Shown: positions 1-9,154 of the stretch, piece after piece | How positions within the stretch are numbered: the stretch's first letter is position 1 | Layout of the letters: each line of letters starts with the position of its first letter | Assembly (NCBI RefSeq): GCF_963576615.1 | Contig: NC_088718.1 | Location: 31,972,877 to 32,036,876 of the forward strand | Source of the DNA: Watersipora subatra | Taxonomy: Eukaryota; Bryozoa; Gymnolaemata; Cheilostomatida; Watersiporidae | Reading direction: 5' to 3' | DNA length: 64,000 nt | Translations under genes and position numbers: made by a program | Notes under the pieces: model-generated | What the model was told of the DNA's origin: nothing | Database searches by the model: none | What the model saw: the letters and a program-made list of their open reading frames with translations, nothing else

Positions 1-2560
1 GGGGAGTACCTTCCACTTCCACAATCCGCTTCTCGTGGCAAATGCAGATCTTTCTTGGGCTTCTGGATCTAACGGTATTTGCCAGTACCCACTGGTTAGA
101 TCCAACGTACTGAAGAATGGACGCTCCGCCAGGGCGTCCAGGCTCTCGTCGATCCTTGGAATGGGGTATGCATCTTGTTGGGTGACGGCATTCAGCTGTC
201 GATAGTCGATGCAAAACCTCCACCTGCCATCCTTCTTTCTTACCATAACGACCGGAGAACTCCACGCTCCATTGGCAGGCTCGATCAGTCCCTTTTCCAG
301 CAGTTCCTGTACTTGCTTATCCGCCTCTGCCTCTTTGAGGGGTCCTAACCTGTGGGGGGGTTGTCTGACCGGCCTGGTACCTTCCATCAGAGGTATGCTG
401 TGCGCTACCAGATCAGTCCTTCCCACGTCGCCATCGTACTTGCTGAACACGTCCTGATACCTGGTCAGAAGACATGCCAAGCTCTGTCTCTTTCCTTCAT
501 GCCGGCATCCTAGAAGGGCCTGCCGGTACGACTCAACGAGGTGACCCGAAACGGCTTCCCCGCCCGTATAGCGGCACACCCAACTCCTGACTCGTCGAGG
601 CTCTCACGTTCCGGCCTTGACCAGAGATCCGCCTGCACGTCCTCTTCCTCGACAGCCGTGTACGAGCCAATGACGTGCTCGGCGCCCAACTTTATGGGTT
701 GATGTCCTGGGTTCAGGCATCGTATGGTGACATTGCCCCTCTCTCCAGGTTGGTTCAGGCTATAGGCTACGGGTATGCGCGGGTCAGAGCCCTCTATCAT
801 GCCCACTAGAACATAATTTTTGGCGGAAATCCTTCCTGCCACTCTTACTTCTGATAAAGGAGGGATAGGGACCTTCTTCCAAGTGTAAACTTTGGACACC
901 ATCAGTCTCCCATACTTGTTGGTACAAGTAAGCTGCCTATCTCATAGGGAATGACTGGTCGGCCAAATTCAATTTGACAATTATGGGAGATCAGAAAAGG
1001 CGTGCCCAGAATAGCATCTTTGCTGATCTGGCTTACTAGGAAGTTCTCTTTGATAGGTTCCCTGATCCTTCCGGATAGCCTTATTAGTCCATAAAACTGG
1101 AGCTTGCTACCATCTGCCATGAGCCCGTATCAGTCATTCTCTTCGAGCTGTATCTTTACCTTTCCCGGCATTTTATCGAACACCTTCTTGGATAGCAGGT
1201 TAGTGTTGCAGCCGGTATCTATGAGGAACAGTAAGTCTTGCCTCTCCACCTTTCCAGGTAGGAAGTAGCTCGACTTATGTGGTTTTTCCAAAGCCCCAAT
1301 CCTTGGTAACCCTTCCTTCACAGCGGCGTCACGGGTCCCTTCTGAGTTTCTTCTCCTTGGGCGTCCCCTAGGCCTGTCCGGTGGTGTACTCTCTTTGAGC
1401 TGGTCCGCCAGGCTTTCCTCAGGAGTAGCTGGTATCGTGCTCTCCCCGTACCGGCCTGTCGGACCCGACACCAGACTCATACATTGGCCTAAGTTCCTTT
1501 CCCGGAGATGGCCGCTTTGGTTCGTGCCTCGTCTCTCTTTGGGCACAGATCCCCTGGGAGGGTCGGCTCCGTTCCAGCCCCCTTCACCTCTGGATCTGTG
1601 ATATCCTGTTCTCTGGAGATGCTCAGCCATTGCTGGATCCTCTTGTCATCCCGATTTGGCTGATACGAATCTCTTGAAAAGATCAGCGCCTGCGGGGCCA
1701 TCTCTCTCCGACCTAACTTGTCTAGGCTTATGGCGGGGTTCCACCCGTGCCGAGTGCTCCCCCTTTTCCGATCTGCAGTGCGTTGTTCTCTCGAGAGCTT
1801 CAGCCAGCACTGAATCCGCTCTCTGTCCCTACCCTTGCTGTCCAAATCTCTCGGAGTGCTCGGCCCTGGTTGGACCTCCCTTCCTCCCTGGCCTCTCCCA
1901 GCCTCTGGGTGGCTTCTCCGGTTCTCCGGCATGTCCATAAACCCTTCCTTCCTCGCCCTGCCTCTGGATCTGGTAGAGGTACTGCCGCTGTGCTCGTTTG
2001 GCCCTCTGTGGCGAGTCCCGGGGGCTCGCCTTGCATTCCTCTTCCCTCTCGTCCAGATCCCATAGACTTTGGTAGGGGTTGTAGACAAGAATCGTCTCTA
2101 CTGGGGCCCTCTGGGCCGGGGCAGCCGTGCTAGCTGCCAGCCTTCTGGGTCAACCCCCGAATCCCTTCGGCCTGTTCTTCTAGGTTTTCTGCGTTTTTTG
2201 TGTCCTGGTGCCCTATTGCAGCCAGCAGGTAGACCTACTGCTGCAGGCGGTAGGCGTTTCCCTGGTTCTGCCTTTGGGGCGTCCCCTAATTTGTTTGCCT
2301 CTGTGGACAGCTGCTCCTCTAGTGGCCTTCCTGGTTGCATCTCCAGCATCTAGCCACTTCCTTTTCCTTGGTCCCGTTTCCTGGAATGGGTTGTGGCTGA
2401 TGGAGGTACAGCTTTAGTTTGGCCACCTCTCTGGTTAGGTCTGTTACCGAGGTCAACAACATTTCCAGGGTATCCGGTGTGGTCCTGGCCACCACAGCCG
2501 GCTCTTCAAAGGCCTGTTCTCTTTTGGCCTGCCCTGTCTCATCCGGCTGGACTGTCCTGA
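1..2560 (-). mobile_element. Broken Ty3/Gypsy LTR retrotransposon, internal part
   Basis: Fossil of an LTR retrotransposon read on the minus strand; it runs off the left window edge. From high to low coordinates it holds a charged, Arg/Pro-rich gag-like stretch, an aspartic protease part (LIDTGCN active-site motif), a protease-RT linker, and the beginning of reverse transcriptase (FCIDYRQLN motif, typical of Ty3/Gypsy). It is broken, with several interruptions over the visible part. No LTR is recognisable at the right end, so the boundary near 2.56 kb is approximate. Base composition is clearly GC-richer than the rest of the window. Age cannot be estimated without the LTRs. Confidence 0.85.
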
Positions 2561-2631
2561 CGTCCGACCTGAAGGTTTAGACTTGTTGAAGAGCTATACT
2601 AGGTCGAATCTGCAAATACTCGTTCCCTGCT

Positions 2632-2633
2632 CT

Positions 2634-2670
<37 letters not shown>
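2632..2670. repeat. (AT)n microsatellite
   Basis: Nearly pure TA dinucleotide run directly abutting the first hammerhead-like motif. Confidence 0.9.
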
Positions 2671-2716
2671 GCTGCAGACAGTGCCATTTTGGCTATTGAA
2701 GCCTCATCAGTGCAGC
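2671..2716 (-). ncRNA. Degenerate type I hammerhead ribozyme, copy 1
   Basis: Minus strand shows stem I GCTGCA/TGCAGC (6 bp, perfect), the core box CTGATGA, stem II GGCT/AGCC, and a GTC-type cleavage site. The second core box reads AAAA where GAAA is required (G12 replaced by A), and stem III is weak. Known hammerhead biochemistry makes G12 essential, so this copy is expected to be inactive. Confidence 0.65.
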
Positions 2717-2925
2717 TCAGAGTAGACTAAAGACAAATCCTAATCCCAATGAAAATTGACATCCTCCCATAAAACAACTAAATTGCCACACACGCTTCAG
2801 GAAATTCAGCATGGTGACACCAGAGTGCTCAAATCACAAAAGTGATGAGCTATGCATAAAGGCTAATGGCGCCGCATCTCTCACAGAGAGCTCAACCAAA
2901 CCGAAGTAAAGTAGCATATAACCAT

Positions 2926-2970
2926 GCTACAGACAGTACTGTTTTGGCTATTTAAGCCTCATCAGGCAGC
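2926..2970 (-). ncRNA. Degenerate type I hammerhead ribozyme, copy 2
   Basis: Same layout as the copy 255 bp to the left: CTGATGA box, stem II GGCT/AGCC, then AAAA in place of GAAA, a palindromic stem III (ACAGT/ACTGT) and a GTC cleavage triplet. Stem I is GCTGC/GTAGC with one missing base. Because both copies share the G12-to-A change, it probably predates the duplication. Confidence 0.6.
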
Positions 2971-3099
2971 TCATAGCAGACAAGAGAGTCAATTCCCATT
3001 GTCAATGAGAGTTGACTTCCTGCCATGAAACAACTACGTTGCCTCACAGACATTGAATATATACATATACAAATACATGTATATATTCAAATATGTAAA

Positions 3100-3180
3100 T
3101 AGCTTCGATCTCGGACCCTGCCGTTTGCCAGTCTGACACCCTACCCACTAAACTACAAAAATCGAATTGCTAGCTTGCCA
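3100..3180 (-). repeat. tRNA-related sequence (SINE head or part of Helitron)
   Basis: The minus strand contains an A-box-like TAGTTTAGTGGGTA followed about 35 nt later by a B-box-like GGTCCGAGATCGA, the spacing of a tRNA. The cloverleaf is not intact. It may be the head of a tRNA-derived SINE, or an internal piece of the Helitron-like element ending at 3463. Confidence 0.4.
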
Positions 3181-3420
3181 ATATAAGTCACTATATGAGA
3201 GCAAATACCTAACTGCTTTGCGTACCACGCCGGTCATTGCATAACTTCACGAGAAGCTGTTATTAAACTGAGAAGCACACGTTATTAAACTGGCTAATAG
3301 CGAGCAACTCTCACTACTTCTCATTGTTTATAAGACAAAACACTTCTCTCATGGTGTGTAGTTTAATAGTTAGAATGGCAAATGTTGTTATATTTTAAAT
3401 ACAAATCAATTTTCTGTCCA

Positions 3421-3463
3421 AAGATTTTTCTATTGCCCGGGCAACGCCGGGTAGCACAGCTAG
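3421..3463 (+). mobile_element. Helitron-type 3' terminus
   Basis: A GC-rich hairpin (TGCCCGG, loop GCAACG, CCGGGTA; 3434-3453) is followed six bases later by CTAG and a T. A short hairpin just upstream of a terminal CTAG(A/T) is the diagnostic 3' end of Helitrons. The 5' end is not identified; the element may extend left to about 3.06 kb. No Rep/helicase coding is visible, so this would be non-autonomous. Confidence 0.6.
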
Positions 3464-3464
3464 T

Positions 3465-5130
3465 ATATACATATACTTATCTGTATGTAGTTTAAAGAAT
3501 ATTGATTGCTTTTTTCCAGTTTTCTCATCTTATCTTAGACAAAAAACAATATCATGTTGTGCTGAAAAGTGAAGATAATTTTAATTTATTAAAATTTATT
3601 AAAATCTATTAAATTATTAATATAAAATCTATTAAATTTATTAAAATCTATTAAAATTTACTAAATTAAAGAACTGATATGCAGCTATTAATGGTCACTA
3701 ATAAAGATGTTAATTTTACAGGCCAGACAAGTGTTTCTACTCCTAATATCAACAGTGAAGGAGAGAACCCAGATGACAACAGACAAGTTGATACAAACCA
3801 GTTGGTAAACAAATAGTTACATAGCGAACAATTCCAAAGAAAACCAACTTCATTAATAGCTTCTTCGGATGGCTGGTTCCACATATTCACATAAGAGGCA
3901 GCATTCCTGTTCCTATTACAGCAGCATCATCTGTAATTGTTGCTCAACGGCATGGCAGCTAGTTGCTGTCATCAAATAACAATGCATTGAGAGACAATTT
4001 TTATTTATTAGAATCTTATTTTTCTCATGAAGCTATAATACTCAAGGTAATCACCATGGCAACCAGAAGACTGTTGTCTGATGGCTGTTTGTATCGATAA
4101 ACCTTAAACAGCCTATTACACAATACACAGACTTAACAGCGTAAAATCTTATCCAGAAAAAGAATTTATACCAGTTTTGTTTTGTAGGGGAATTGAAAAA
4201 ATTGCAATGGGTATGCAGCCACATCAAAAAATTAGAGGCCTGATGCAGATACTTGTGTATCTCTTAACAGAGAAGCACAAAAAGCAACCCTACCAATTAA
4301 CTTATACAAACAAGTGTTTTCGCTAGAGTTGAAGCATAAAGAGTATTTTTAGTTCTTTGTCACTCCAGGCCATTTGAATTATTAGCAAAAAGCACATTTT
4401 GTTTTTCACACTAATCACAGTCTTTCACGCTGAGTGGAGTTATATCTGCTCCTAAACCAAGTGGTAGAGAGTTGGAGATAGTCAAGGTTTGGTAAGCCTG
4501 CAACTGGTTCCTTGTCATCAATTGGCAGAGTCAAGTAACTCAAACTTTTTTGACTTACATTACCAAGTAAACTTTTGTTAACCGGTGTCTGTTACTCTAC
4601 TGTCTAAAATATTATACAGTCCAAGAATGTAAATTTGTTGCCGTCATCTCCGAGCAGTTTTGGCTATTTCCAGCGTTTATCCATTCATGAAATCTCAAAA
4701 GTTTACCATTGTAGTCTTATGTTGAATGTTTCTTTTAATGAAATAAAATTATAAACTGCTTTTTCTGCTTCTATGTTTTGTGATGAGAAGCTGTCAAATA
4801 GTATTTTAAAATTTTCTTATGAAAACAACACACCAATTTGTGAAATCTCCATCAATAATTATTTATAAAGCCTATTGAATAAAATGTGAGCTTTGGCGTA
4901 AAAATTTTGCACTCTTTGTCCTGACAATTATAGGTGACTTTTGCGTCTTAAATTTTGCGTCTTGATTTGCTGCCTTTTTAATGAGCAGAATTGCAAGAAT
5001 TCAAAATAAAATTAAACAAAATACTAAAATAATAAAGGTTTGAACATCAAAAATTTCGAATAAAGAGCTGAAAACTGAAAAACCTTAGTTCGACTTATAG
5101 AGTAAACTTGGTAAAAAACTCCTAAGCATG
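3465..5130. other. AT-rich intergenic sequence, no gene seen
   Basis: Only short shadow frames, A/T homopolymer stretches and a local AATTTATTAAAATCTATT repeat near 3.58-3.67 kb. No RNA gene or element end recognised. Confidence 0.6.
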
Positions 5131-5195
5131 TTGAAAAAAAGATTGCACATAAATAAACAAAAATATGTATAGTTATGTTAGTCGGGAATACTTAC

Positions 5196-5283
5196 CACAG
5201 TTAAACTTGCATAAAAGTGCTCTACCATGACCTGTAGGAACGTGCTCAACATCCCCACGTGTCTCCTCTACATGATTGTTTTG
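5196..5283 (-). CDS. Candidate exon, duplicated (copy 1)
   Basis: On the minus strand an 88-nt open stretch lies between a CTAG acceptor-like site and GTAAGT, a strong 5' splice donor. It would encode 29 residues ending ...ALLCKFNC, with balanced amino-acid use. A TAG stop sits just before the acceptor, so it can only be coding as an internal exon. A pyrimidine run lies about 17 nt upstream of the acceptor in this copy. The protein family is unknown to me, and no neighbouring exon was identified. Confidence 0.25.
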
Positions 5284-5363
5284 CTAGTTATGCAACACTT
5301 GAAAAAAAGATTGCACATAAATAAACAAAAATATGTATAGTTATGTTAGTCGGGAATACTTAC

Positions 5364-5451
5364 CACAGTTAAACTTGCATAAAAGTGCTCTACCATGACC
5401 TGTAGGAACGTGCTCAACATCCCCACGTGTCTCCTCTACATGATTGTTTTG
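5364..5451 (-). CDS. Candidate exon, duplicated (copy 2)
   Basis: Identical to the stretch 168 bp to the left, including the GTAAGT donor. Because 88 nt is one base over a multiple of three, splicing in both copies would shift the frame; only one copy could be used per transcript (mutually exclusive use), or the duplication is neutral. Its acceptor has a poorer pyrimidine tract than copy 1. Confidence 0.22.
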
Positions 5452-5529
5452 CTAGTTATGCAACTTTAGTTATGACAGGTGTCTGGGAGGCTGAAAGAAA
5501 TTTATCTCAAACTTATACAGTACAAATCA

Positions 5530-5769
5530 CTAAAGCGGACGAGTCATTAAGAATGCTGATGTTCGTAAGGAAAAGTGTGTAGAGGCAGCCAGCTGAGCAC
5601 GAACACCGAGTGTTCTGGCTGAAAGGTCACAAAGCGGTGGTATTTTTATAAGCCGCCAATTGCATAAAGCCAGCTTGGCTGATAAAATCAATTCGGTGAG
5701 ACCAGGGCGATCCAAGTTGTTATGGACCAAGCAGTCTGCCCAGCTACTAGGCTCGGTTAAATTGGCCAT
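5530..5769 (-). CDS. Unassigned 79-codon open frame
   Basis: Opens with MANLTEPSSWADCLVHNNLD and has mixed composition. It lies upstream (on the minus strand) of the candidate duplicated exons and could be a neighbouring exon, or chance. No domain recognised and no flanking splice signal established. Confidence 0.15.
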   Translation of the reverse strand: MANLTEPSSWADCLVHNNLDRPGLTELILSAKLALCNWRLIKIPPLCDLSARTLGVRAQLAASTHFSLRTSAFLMTRPL

Positions 5770-5924
5770 ATTATAGTTTAGGTTTAAATATTAGAATTTT
5801 GTAATGTACACAAGTTACATCACAAAGCAAGATGGCAGAAAGAATAAGCAGGATGCGGAGCTTGTCATGAGAAGGATATAAAAGGACCCTGTGAAGATCT
5901 TTACAGCGGAGTACTTATACATAT

Positions 5925-6125
5925 TATAATATATATAGTATATTATATTACTTATATATAATATATATAGTATATTATATTATATATAATATATATACAT
6001 ACATATACATTTTTATACATATATATATATATGTATAAAAATGTATATGTATGTATATATATATTATATATAATATAATATACTATATATATTATATACA
6101 TACATATATATAGATATATAAATTG
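5925..6125. repeat. AT-rich palindrome
   Basis: Almost pure A/T sequence forming a long inverted repeat centred near 6025 (TATACAT...ATGTATA core, with TATACATTTTTATA-type arms continuing outward about 60-80 bp). It would form a cruciform or a long hairpin. Confidence 0.8.
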
Positions 6126-6149
6126 TTTCCTCACCCCGGTTAACTCGTA

Positions 6150-6835
6150 TGGGTGGTAGTTTTTGCTCTAACTCGGGTCTCCTACCAGAGACCTGAGAGT
6201 TTGAGCACTCGCCTCAAGATCTTAGCTGTTCCCAATAGCGCACTTTTCTGCAACTCACCTGAGTTGATTGCTGTCGGTATCTGGGCAAGCCACAGTTTAT
6301 GCCCCTATGTTATTGTGCCCAGTGCCCCAATAACTACTGGAATTACAGTTGTTTTTACATCCAAGTATTTTTCAACCTCCTCTTTAAGAGGGAGATATTT
6401 CTCTACCTTTACCTTTTCTATGCTGGCTATATTGTAGTCATTAGGCACTGCTATATCTATTATAGTAGCCCTCTTGTTGTCCTTGTCCATCACCACTATA
6501 TCTGGTTGGTTTGCTAGGACATGCTTGCCAGCCCGGATGTAGAAGTCCCACAGGATCTTAGCGCGGTTATTTTCATTGACCTTACCGGTAGTATCTCACC
6601 AGTGTTGTGGTTTATTAAGGCCATACTCATCACATCGACTTCTATACACAACATCTGCGACATGGTTATGCACCTCAGTGTATGCGTTTCCTGCTAGCTG
6701 CTTGCATCCACTGATGATGTGTTGGATGGTCTCAGGTGCATCTTTGCACAGTCTGTATCTAAGATCGTCTCTTATGTGATAGATTTTTGTTTGGAGTTGC
6801 CTTGTTGGGAGCACTTGCTCTTGGTCTGCCATGAG
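6150..6835 (-). pseudogene. LINE 3' fragment, R2-superclade restriction-like endonuclease
   Basis: C-terminal part of a non-LTR retrotransposon ORF in one minus-strand frame. N-terminally it has the zinc-knuckle pattern C-x7-H-x4-C (in RLCKDAPETIQHIISGC) followed by HNHV. Next comes the restriction-like endonuclease core QPDIVVMDKDNKRATIIDIA, the PD...D motif of R2/R4/Dong/HERO-type elements, and then the conserved VIPVVIGALG block. The frame carries in-frame stops after QHW and after GALGTIT, while the protein match continues across both (ELQKSALLGTAKILRRVL), so it is a decayed copy. The reverse transcriptase part is missing: 5'-truncated, as usual for LINEs. Exact clade is uncertain. Confidence 0.8.
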
Positions 6836-6915
6836 TAGCGACTCTGTATTGGCCGTTGGGTTATATATATATATATATAAAATATTTATAAGTGGAACTT
6901 CACTCTATAAGTTAA

Positions 6916-6976
6916 ACACTTTATTACTAATAGTTTCATGTGGTACACTCAGTATCACACTCTTCAGATAAAATGT
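6916..6976 (-). ncRNA. Type I hammerhead ribozyme in Penelope 3' region (minus copy)
   Basis: Minus strand: stem I ACATTTTAT pairs with ATAAAGTGT (9 bp, one G-U), core boxes CTGAAGA and GAAA, stem II GTGTG/CACAT, and a 3-bp stem III ACT-ATT-AGT. Predicted cleavage is between minus-strand positions 6925 and 6924. The single difference from the plus-strand copy falls in stem I and keeps pairing. Hammerheads in Penelope 3'/pseudo-LTR regions are established; here they probably process tandem transcripts. Confidence 0.9.
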
Positions 6977-7073
6977 CTAAAATGAATTTCATACTCCAGT
7001 ATTAAATACGCTGTTATGCAGGGTTAGATAAGCTGATAATTGGATGGGTGTACAGAAGCCAAAAGCCAAATAG

Positions 7074-9122
7074 TTAAGTGATACAATTACGTAGCAAGAA
7101 CTTAGATGAATGTCTGCATGATGATAATAGCTCGTTACGTTTATTGAGAGTGCCTAATGATGGTCTGTAAATAATAAAGAATTTCTCCCATAGGCATAAG
7201 TTACACTTGTTTGAGATAGTGTTGTATGCTTTAGCATACCGTAGGGTCTTCCATGATATTGCGTAGTTGGTATTATTGTCCTTTAGTGACCATATATATT
7301 TACTTAATTCAGTAGAGTTTCTCTTAGATGGGTGGTTGAAAGAAGCTTTATGGTTAGTGAATCGCGTCTTGAAAGTGTTCTCTGTTAGTCCAATGTATGT
7401 CTGGTCTGGTGAATCGGTGTTGGTTTTTACAGTAGCCTGGTAAATTAATGAAGTTTTCAGGCATTCTCCATTCATCGGGCACTCTTCTCTTTTTCTGCAG
7501 TTGCATGTTCGGTCTTCATTTGCGGTGTTGGCAGTCAGTATAATTTTGTTGTGAGCATTGATGGACTCTCTTACATTGCTCATACAACTGTAGCTAATTT
7601 TGATATTGTTGCTGTTAAATATTTTATGCAGTGGGTGCCTTGTCGTAAATTCTTTCTTGACTAGTTGGATGAAGAGTTTGCCGATGTTAGTATGGACATT
7701 ACTGCTGTAAGGTGGGTTGTACCATGTAATCGTTCTGCTCCGTTTGCATTGTCTGTTTTCAGATGTTGGTAGATGTTCTTGGTATGTTAGTTGGTGGCTA
7801 TATCCGCTCTTGGTTAGTGCTTCTTGGTAGATATTTGCTGTTTTATTGAAGCATTCAGCATCAGACGAAATTGTAGAGAGCCTCTTATTTATACTTGCTG
7901 GAATGTTTCTGATTATGCCAGGTGGGTGGTTGGACTCTTTGTTGACATACACTGGTCTCTCATTGGGTTTGACGTATGGCATGTGTTTACCATTGTCTAA
8001 GTTGAGGGTAACATCAAGGAAGTTTACAACTCTTTTATTAACATTGATGGTAATCTTTAGTCCATACGAGCTGAATATAGCACAGAGATCTTTTTTCATA
8101 GATTCTGCATTACGTGCTGAACCTTCTACTATGCCTAGCCCATCATCTCTGTACAATCCAAAGTGGTTACCATATTTTGTTGTGATCTGATGGAGTAGAA
8201 ACGTACCGACCAGCTCACAGGTTTCGGCACCGTCGAAACTTCCCATTGTTACATCAAATAGTTCATCAGCGGATGTTTTTCCCCAGTATTCTCCTTCACT
8301 ACATAGAATTGATCTTTTGGAGTGTGTGATGATGTTTCTCTCTTCCTTGGTGATGTTTGTAAATTTGGTGGCAAACTCTAGTGCGGCTTCTAGTAATTTC
8401 ATATTTATTGATGGATAAAACTCAACCACGTCGAACTCAATGAAAGAGCATTGTGGTTTGTGCTTGATGTTGTTGAACCATCTTAGGACTGCTGTTGTGT
8501 TCTTCCATTGGTTGAGTGGGGTAGCGCTGAGTATCTTTGTGTTGATGCAATCTAATAGCTGTTTACTTATCTTGCCAATTTCAGGTTTAGTAGGGTTTAT
8601 TAATCTGCATAAAGGGTTATTCGCAAAGTTTGGCTTGTGGTCTTTCAGTGTTATATATGCCTGTCGTTCAGCAGTGGTGTTAATTCTATCATCCAATTCC
8701 AATCTTTCTGCAATATCACGAGCTTCAGTGTTTAGTTGTTTACACGTATCATGTGGGATCTTCTTATAACTTTTGGTGATGTTGTTGTGTAGTATCGTTG
8801 TGTAATTGTCCTTACTCAGTTGGTAGAAGTTGGAGGTTTTGTCGGCACGTACAAGTAGGTTTTGTGAGCTTTTAACTTTGTTGTTCACATCTGCTGATAG
8901 TTCTTTTTGGAACCTTGAGGTCGTTGTTCTAAATTTGATGTTTCTAATTATATGTATGAGCTCTTTCTCAAAGTTTGCTAGTTGAGGTATCGGTGGCGGT
9001 GCTTTCTTAGTGTTAAATCCATAAGTCTTCTTGGTGTTATAAGTTTTCTGTGGATGTAGGAAGTGAAAGGCTTTCCACCTCATGCGTCTGCATAGCTGTT
9101 CAGTTTTTTCTATGAGTTTCAT
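7074..9122 (-). CDS. Penelope-like reverse transcriptase with C-terminal GIY-YIG endonuclease
   Basis: Open frame of 682 codons. Visible domains: N-terminal DK motif (VRADKTS, residues 91-97); RT motifs LKDHKPNF (159-166), FDVVEFYPSI (230-239), GSFDGAE (294-300), the catalytic YRDDG (324-328) and FLDVT (368-372). A Cys cluster C540, C542, C548, C554 is followed by the GIY-YIG endonuclease: LIYQATV (559-565), TYIGLT (575-580), Arg587 and NH (590-591), plus a C-terminal C640-C643 pair. RT and nuclease act together in target-primed reverse transcription. No stop or frameshift is visible, but the N-terminus is probably shortened: the frame continues in-phase upstream of this Met into the inverted arm, and full-length relatives are longer. 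C-terminal nuclease order excludes the permuted Naiad type; the clade is otherwise not assigned. Confidence 0.92.
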   Translation of the reverse strand: MKLIEKTEQLCRRMRWKAFHFLHPQKTYNTKKTYGFNTKKAPPPIPQLANFEKELIHIIRNIKFRTTTSRFQKELSADVNNKVKSSQNLLVRADKTSNFYQLSKDNYTTILHNNITKSYKKIPHDTCKQLNTEARDIAERLELDDRINTTAERQAYITLKDHKPNFANNPLCRLINPTKPEIGKISKQLLDCINTKILSATPLNQWKNTTAVLRWFNNIKHKPQCSFIEFDVVEFYPSINMKLLEAALEFATKFTNITKEERNIITHSKRSILCSEGEYWGKTSADELFDVTMGSFDGAETCELVGTFLLHQITTKYGNHFGLYRDDGLGIVEGSARNAESMKKDLCAIFSSYGLKITINVNKRVVNFLDVTLNLDNGKHMPYVKPNERPVYVNKESNHPPGIIRNIPASINKRLSTISSDAECFNKTANIYQEALTKSGYSHQLTYQEHLPTSENRQCKRSRTITWYNPPYSSNVHTNIGKLFIQLVKKEFTTRHPLHKIFNSNNIKISYSCMSNVRESINAHNKIILTANTANEDRTCNCRKREECPMNGECLKTSLIYQATVKTNTDSPDQTYIGLTENTFKTRFTNHKASFNHPSKRNSTELSKYIWSLKDNNTNYAISWKTLRYAKAYNTISNKCNLCLWEKFFIIYRPSLGTLNKRNELLSSCRHSSKFLLRNCIT

Positions 9123-9154
9123 GGTGTAATTCCTCTTGGTTGGTATAGTGAGGG

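Larger units (their letters stand above)
2671..3050 (-). mobile_element. Retrozyme-like tandem dimer with hammerhead motifs
   Basis: Two head-to-tail copies of one sequence begin at 2671 and 2926 (period 255 bp); the second copy is partial. Each copy starts, in plus orientation, with a minus-strand hammerhead-like motif followed by a shared stretch of about 100 bp (note the common CAACTA-T-GCC... ends near 2790 and 3040). Small tandem repeats bounded by type I hammerheads are the hallmark of metazoan retrozymes, non-autonomous elements thought to use Penelope-like machinery. There is no coding capacity. It could equally be a decayed Penelope 3' end in tandem. Confidence 0.55.
5131..5466. repeat. 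Perfect 168-bp tandem duplication
   Basis: 5131-5298 and 5299-5466 read identical base for base over essentially the whole unit, so the duplication is very recent. Each unit contains a short open stretch flanked by splice-like signals on the minus strand. Confidence 0.9.

Noticed and set aside
1395-2417. Several plus-strand frames over the Gypsy fossil
   Set aside because: Antisense shadows of the GC-rich minus-strand coding sequence.
3666-3890. 74-codon minus-strand frame with hydrophobic stretches
   Set aside because: Chance frame in AT-rich sequence; no recognisable family and no neighbouring exons.
5870-5915. TATAAAAG box (5877-5884) as a promoter
   Set aside because: What follows is an AT palindrome and no gene; an isolated TATA motif in AT-rich DNA is not evidence.
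7846-8190. 114-codon frame antisense to the Penelope ORF, and its mirror at 9340-9684
   Set aside because: A shadow of the RT coding frame on the other strand; it appears twice only because the element is inverted.
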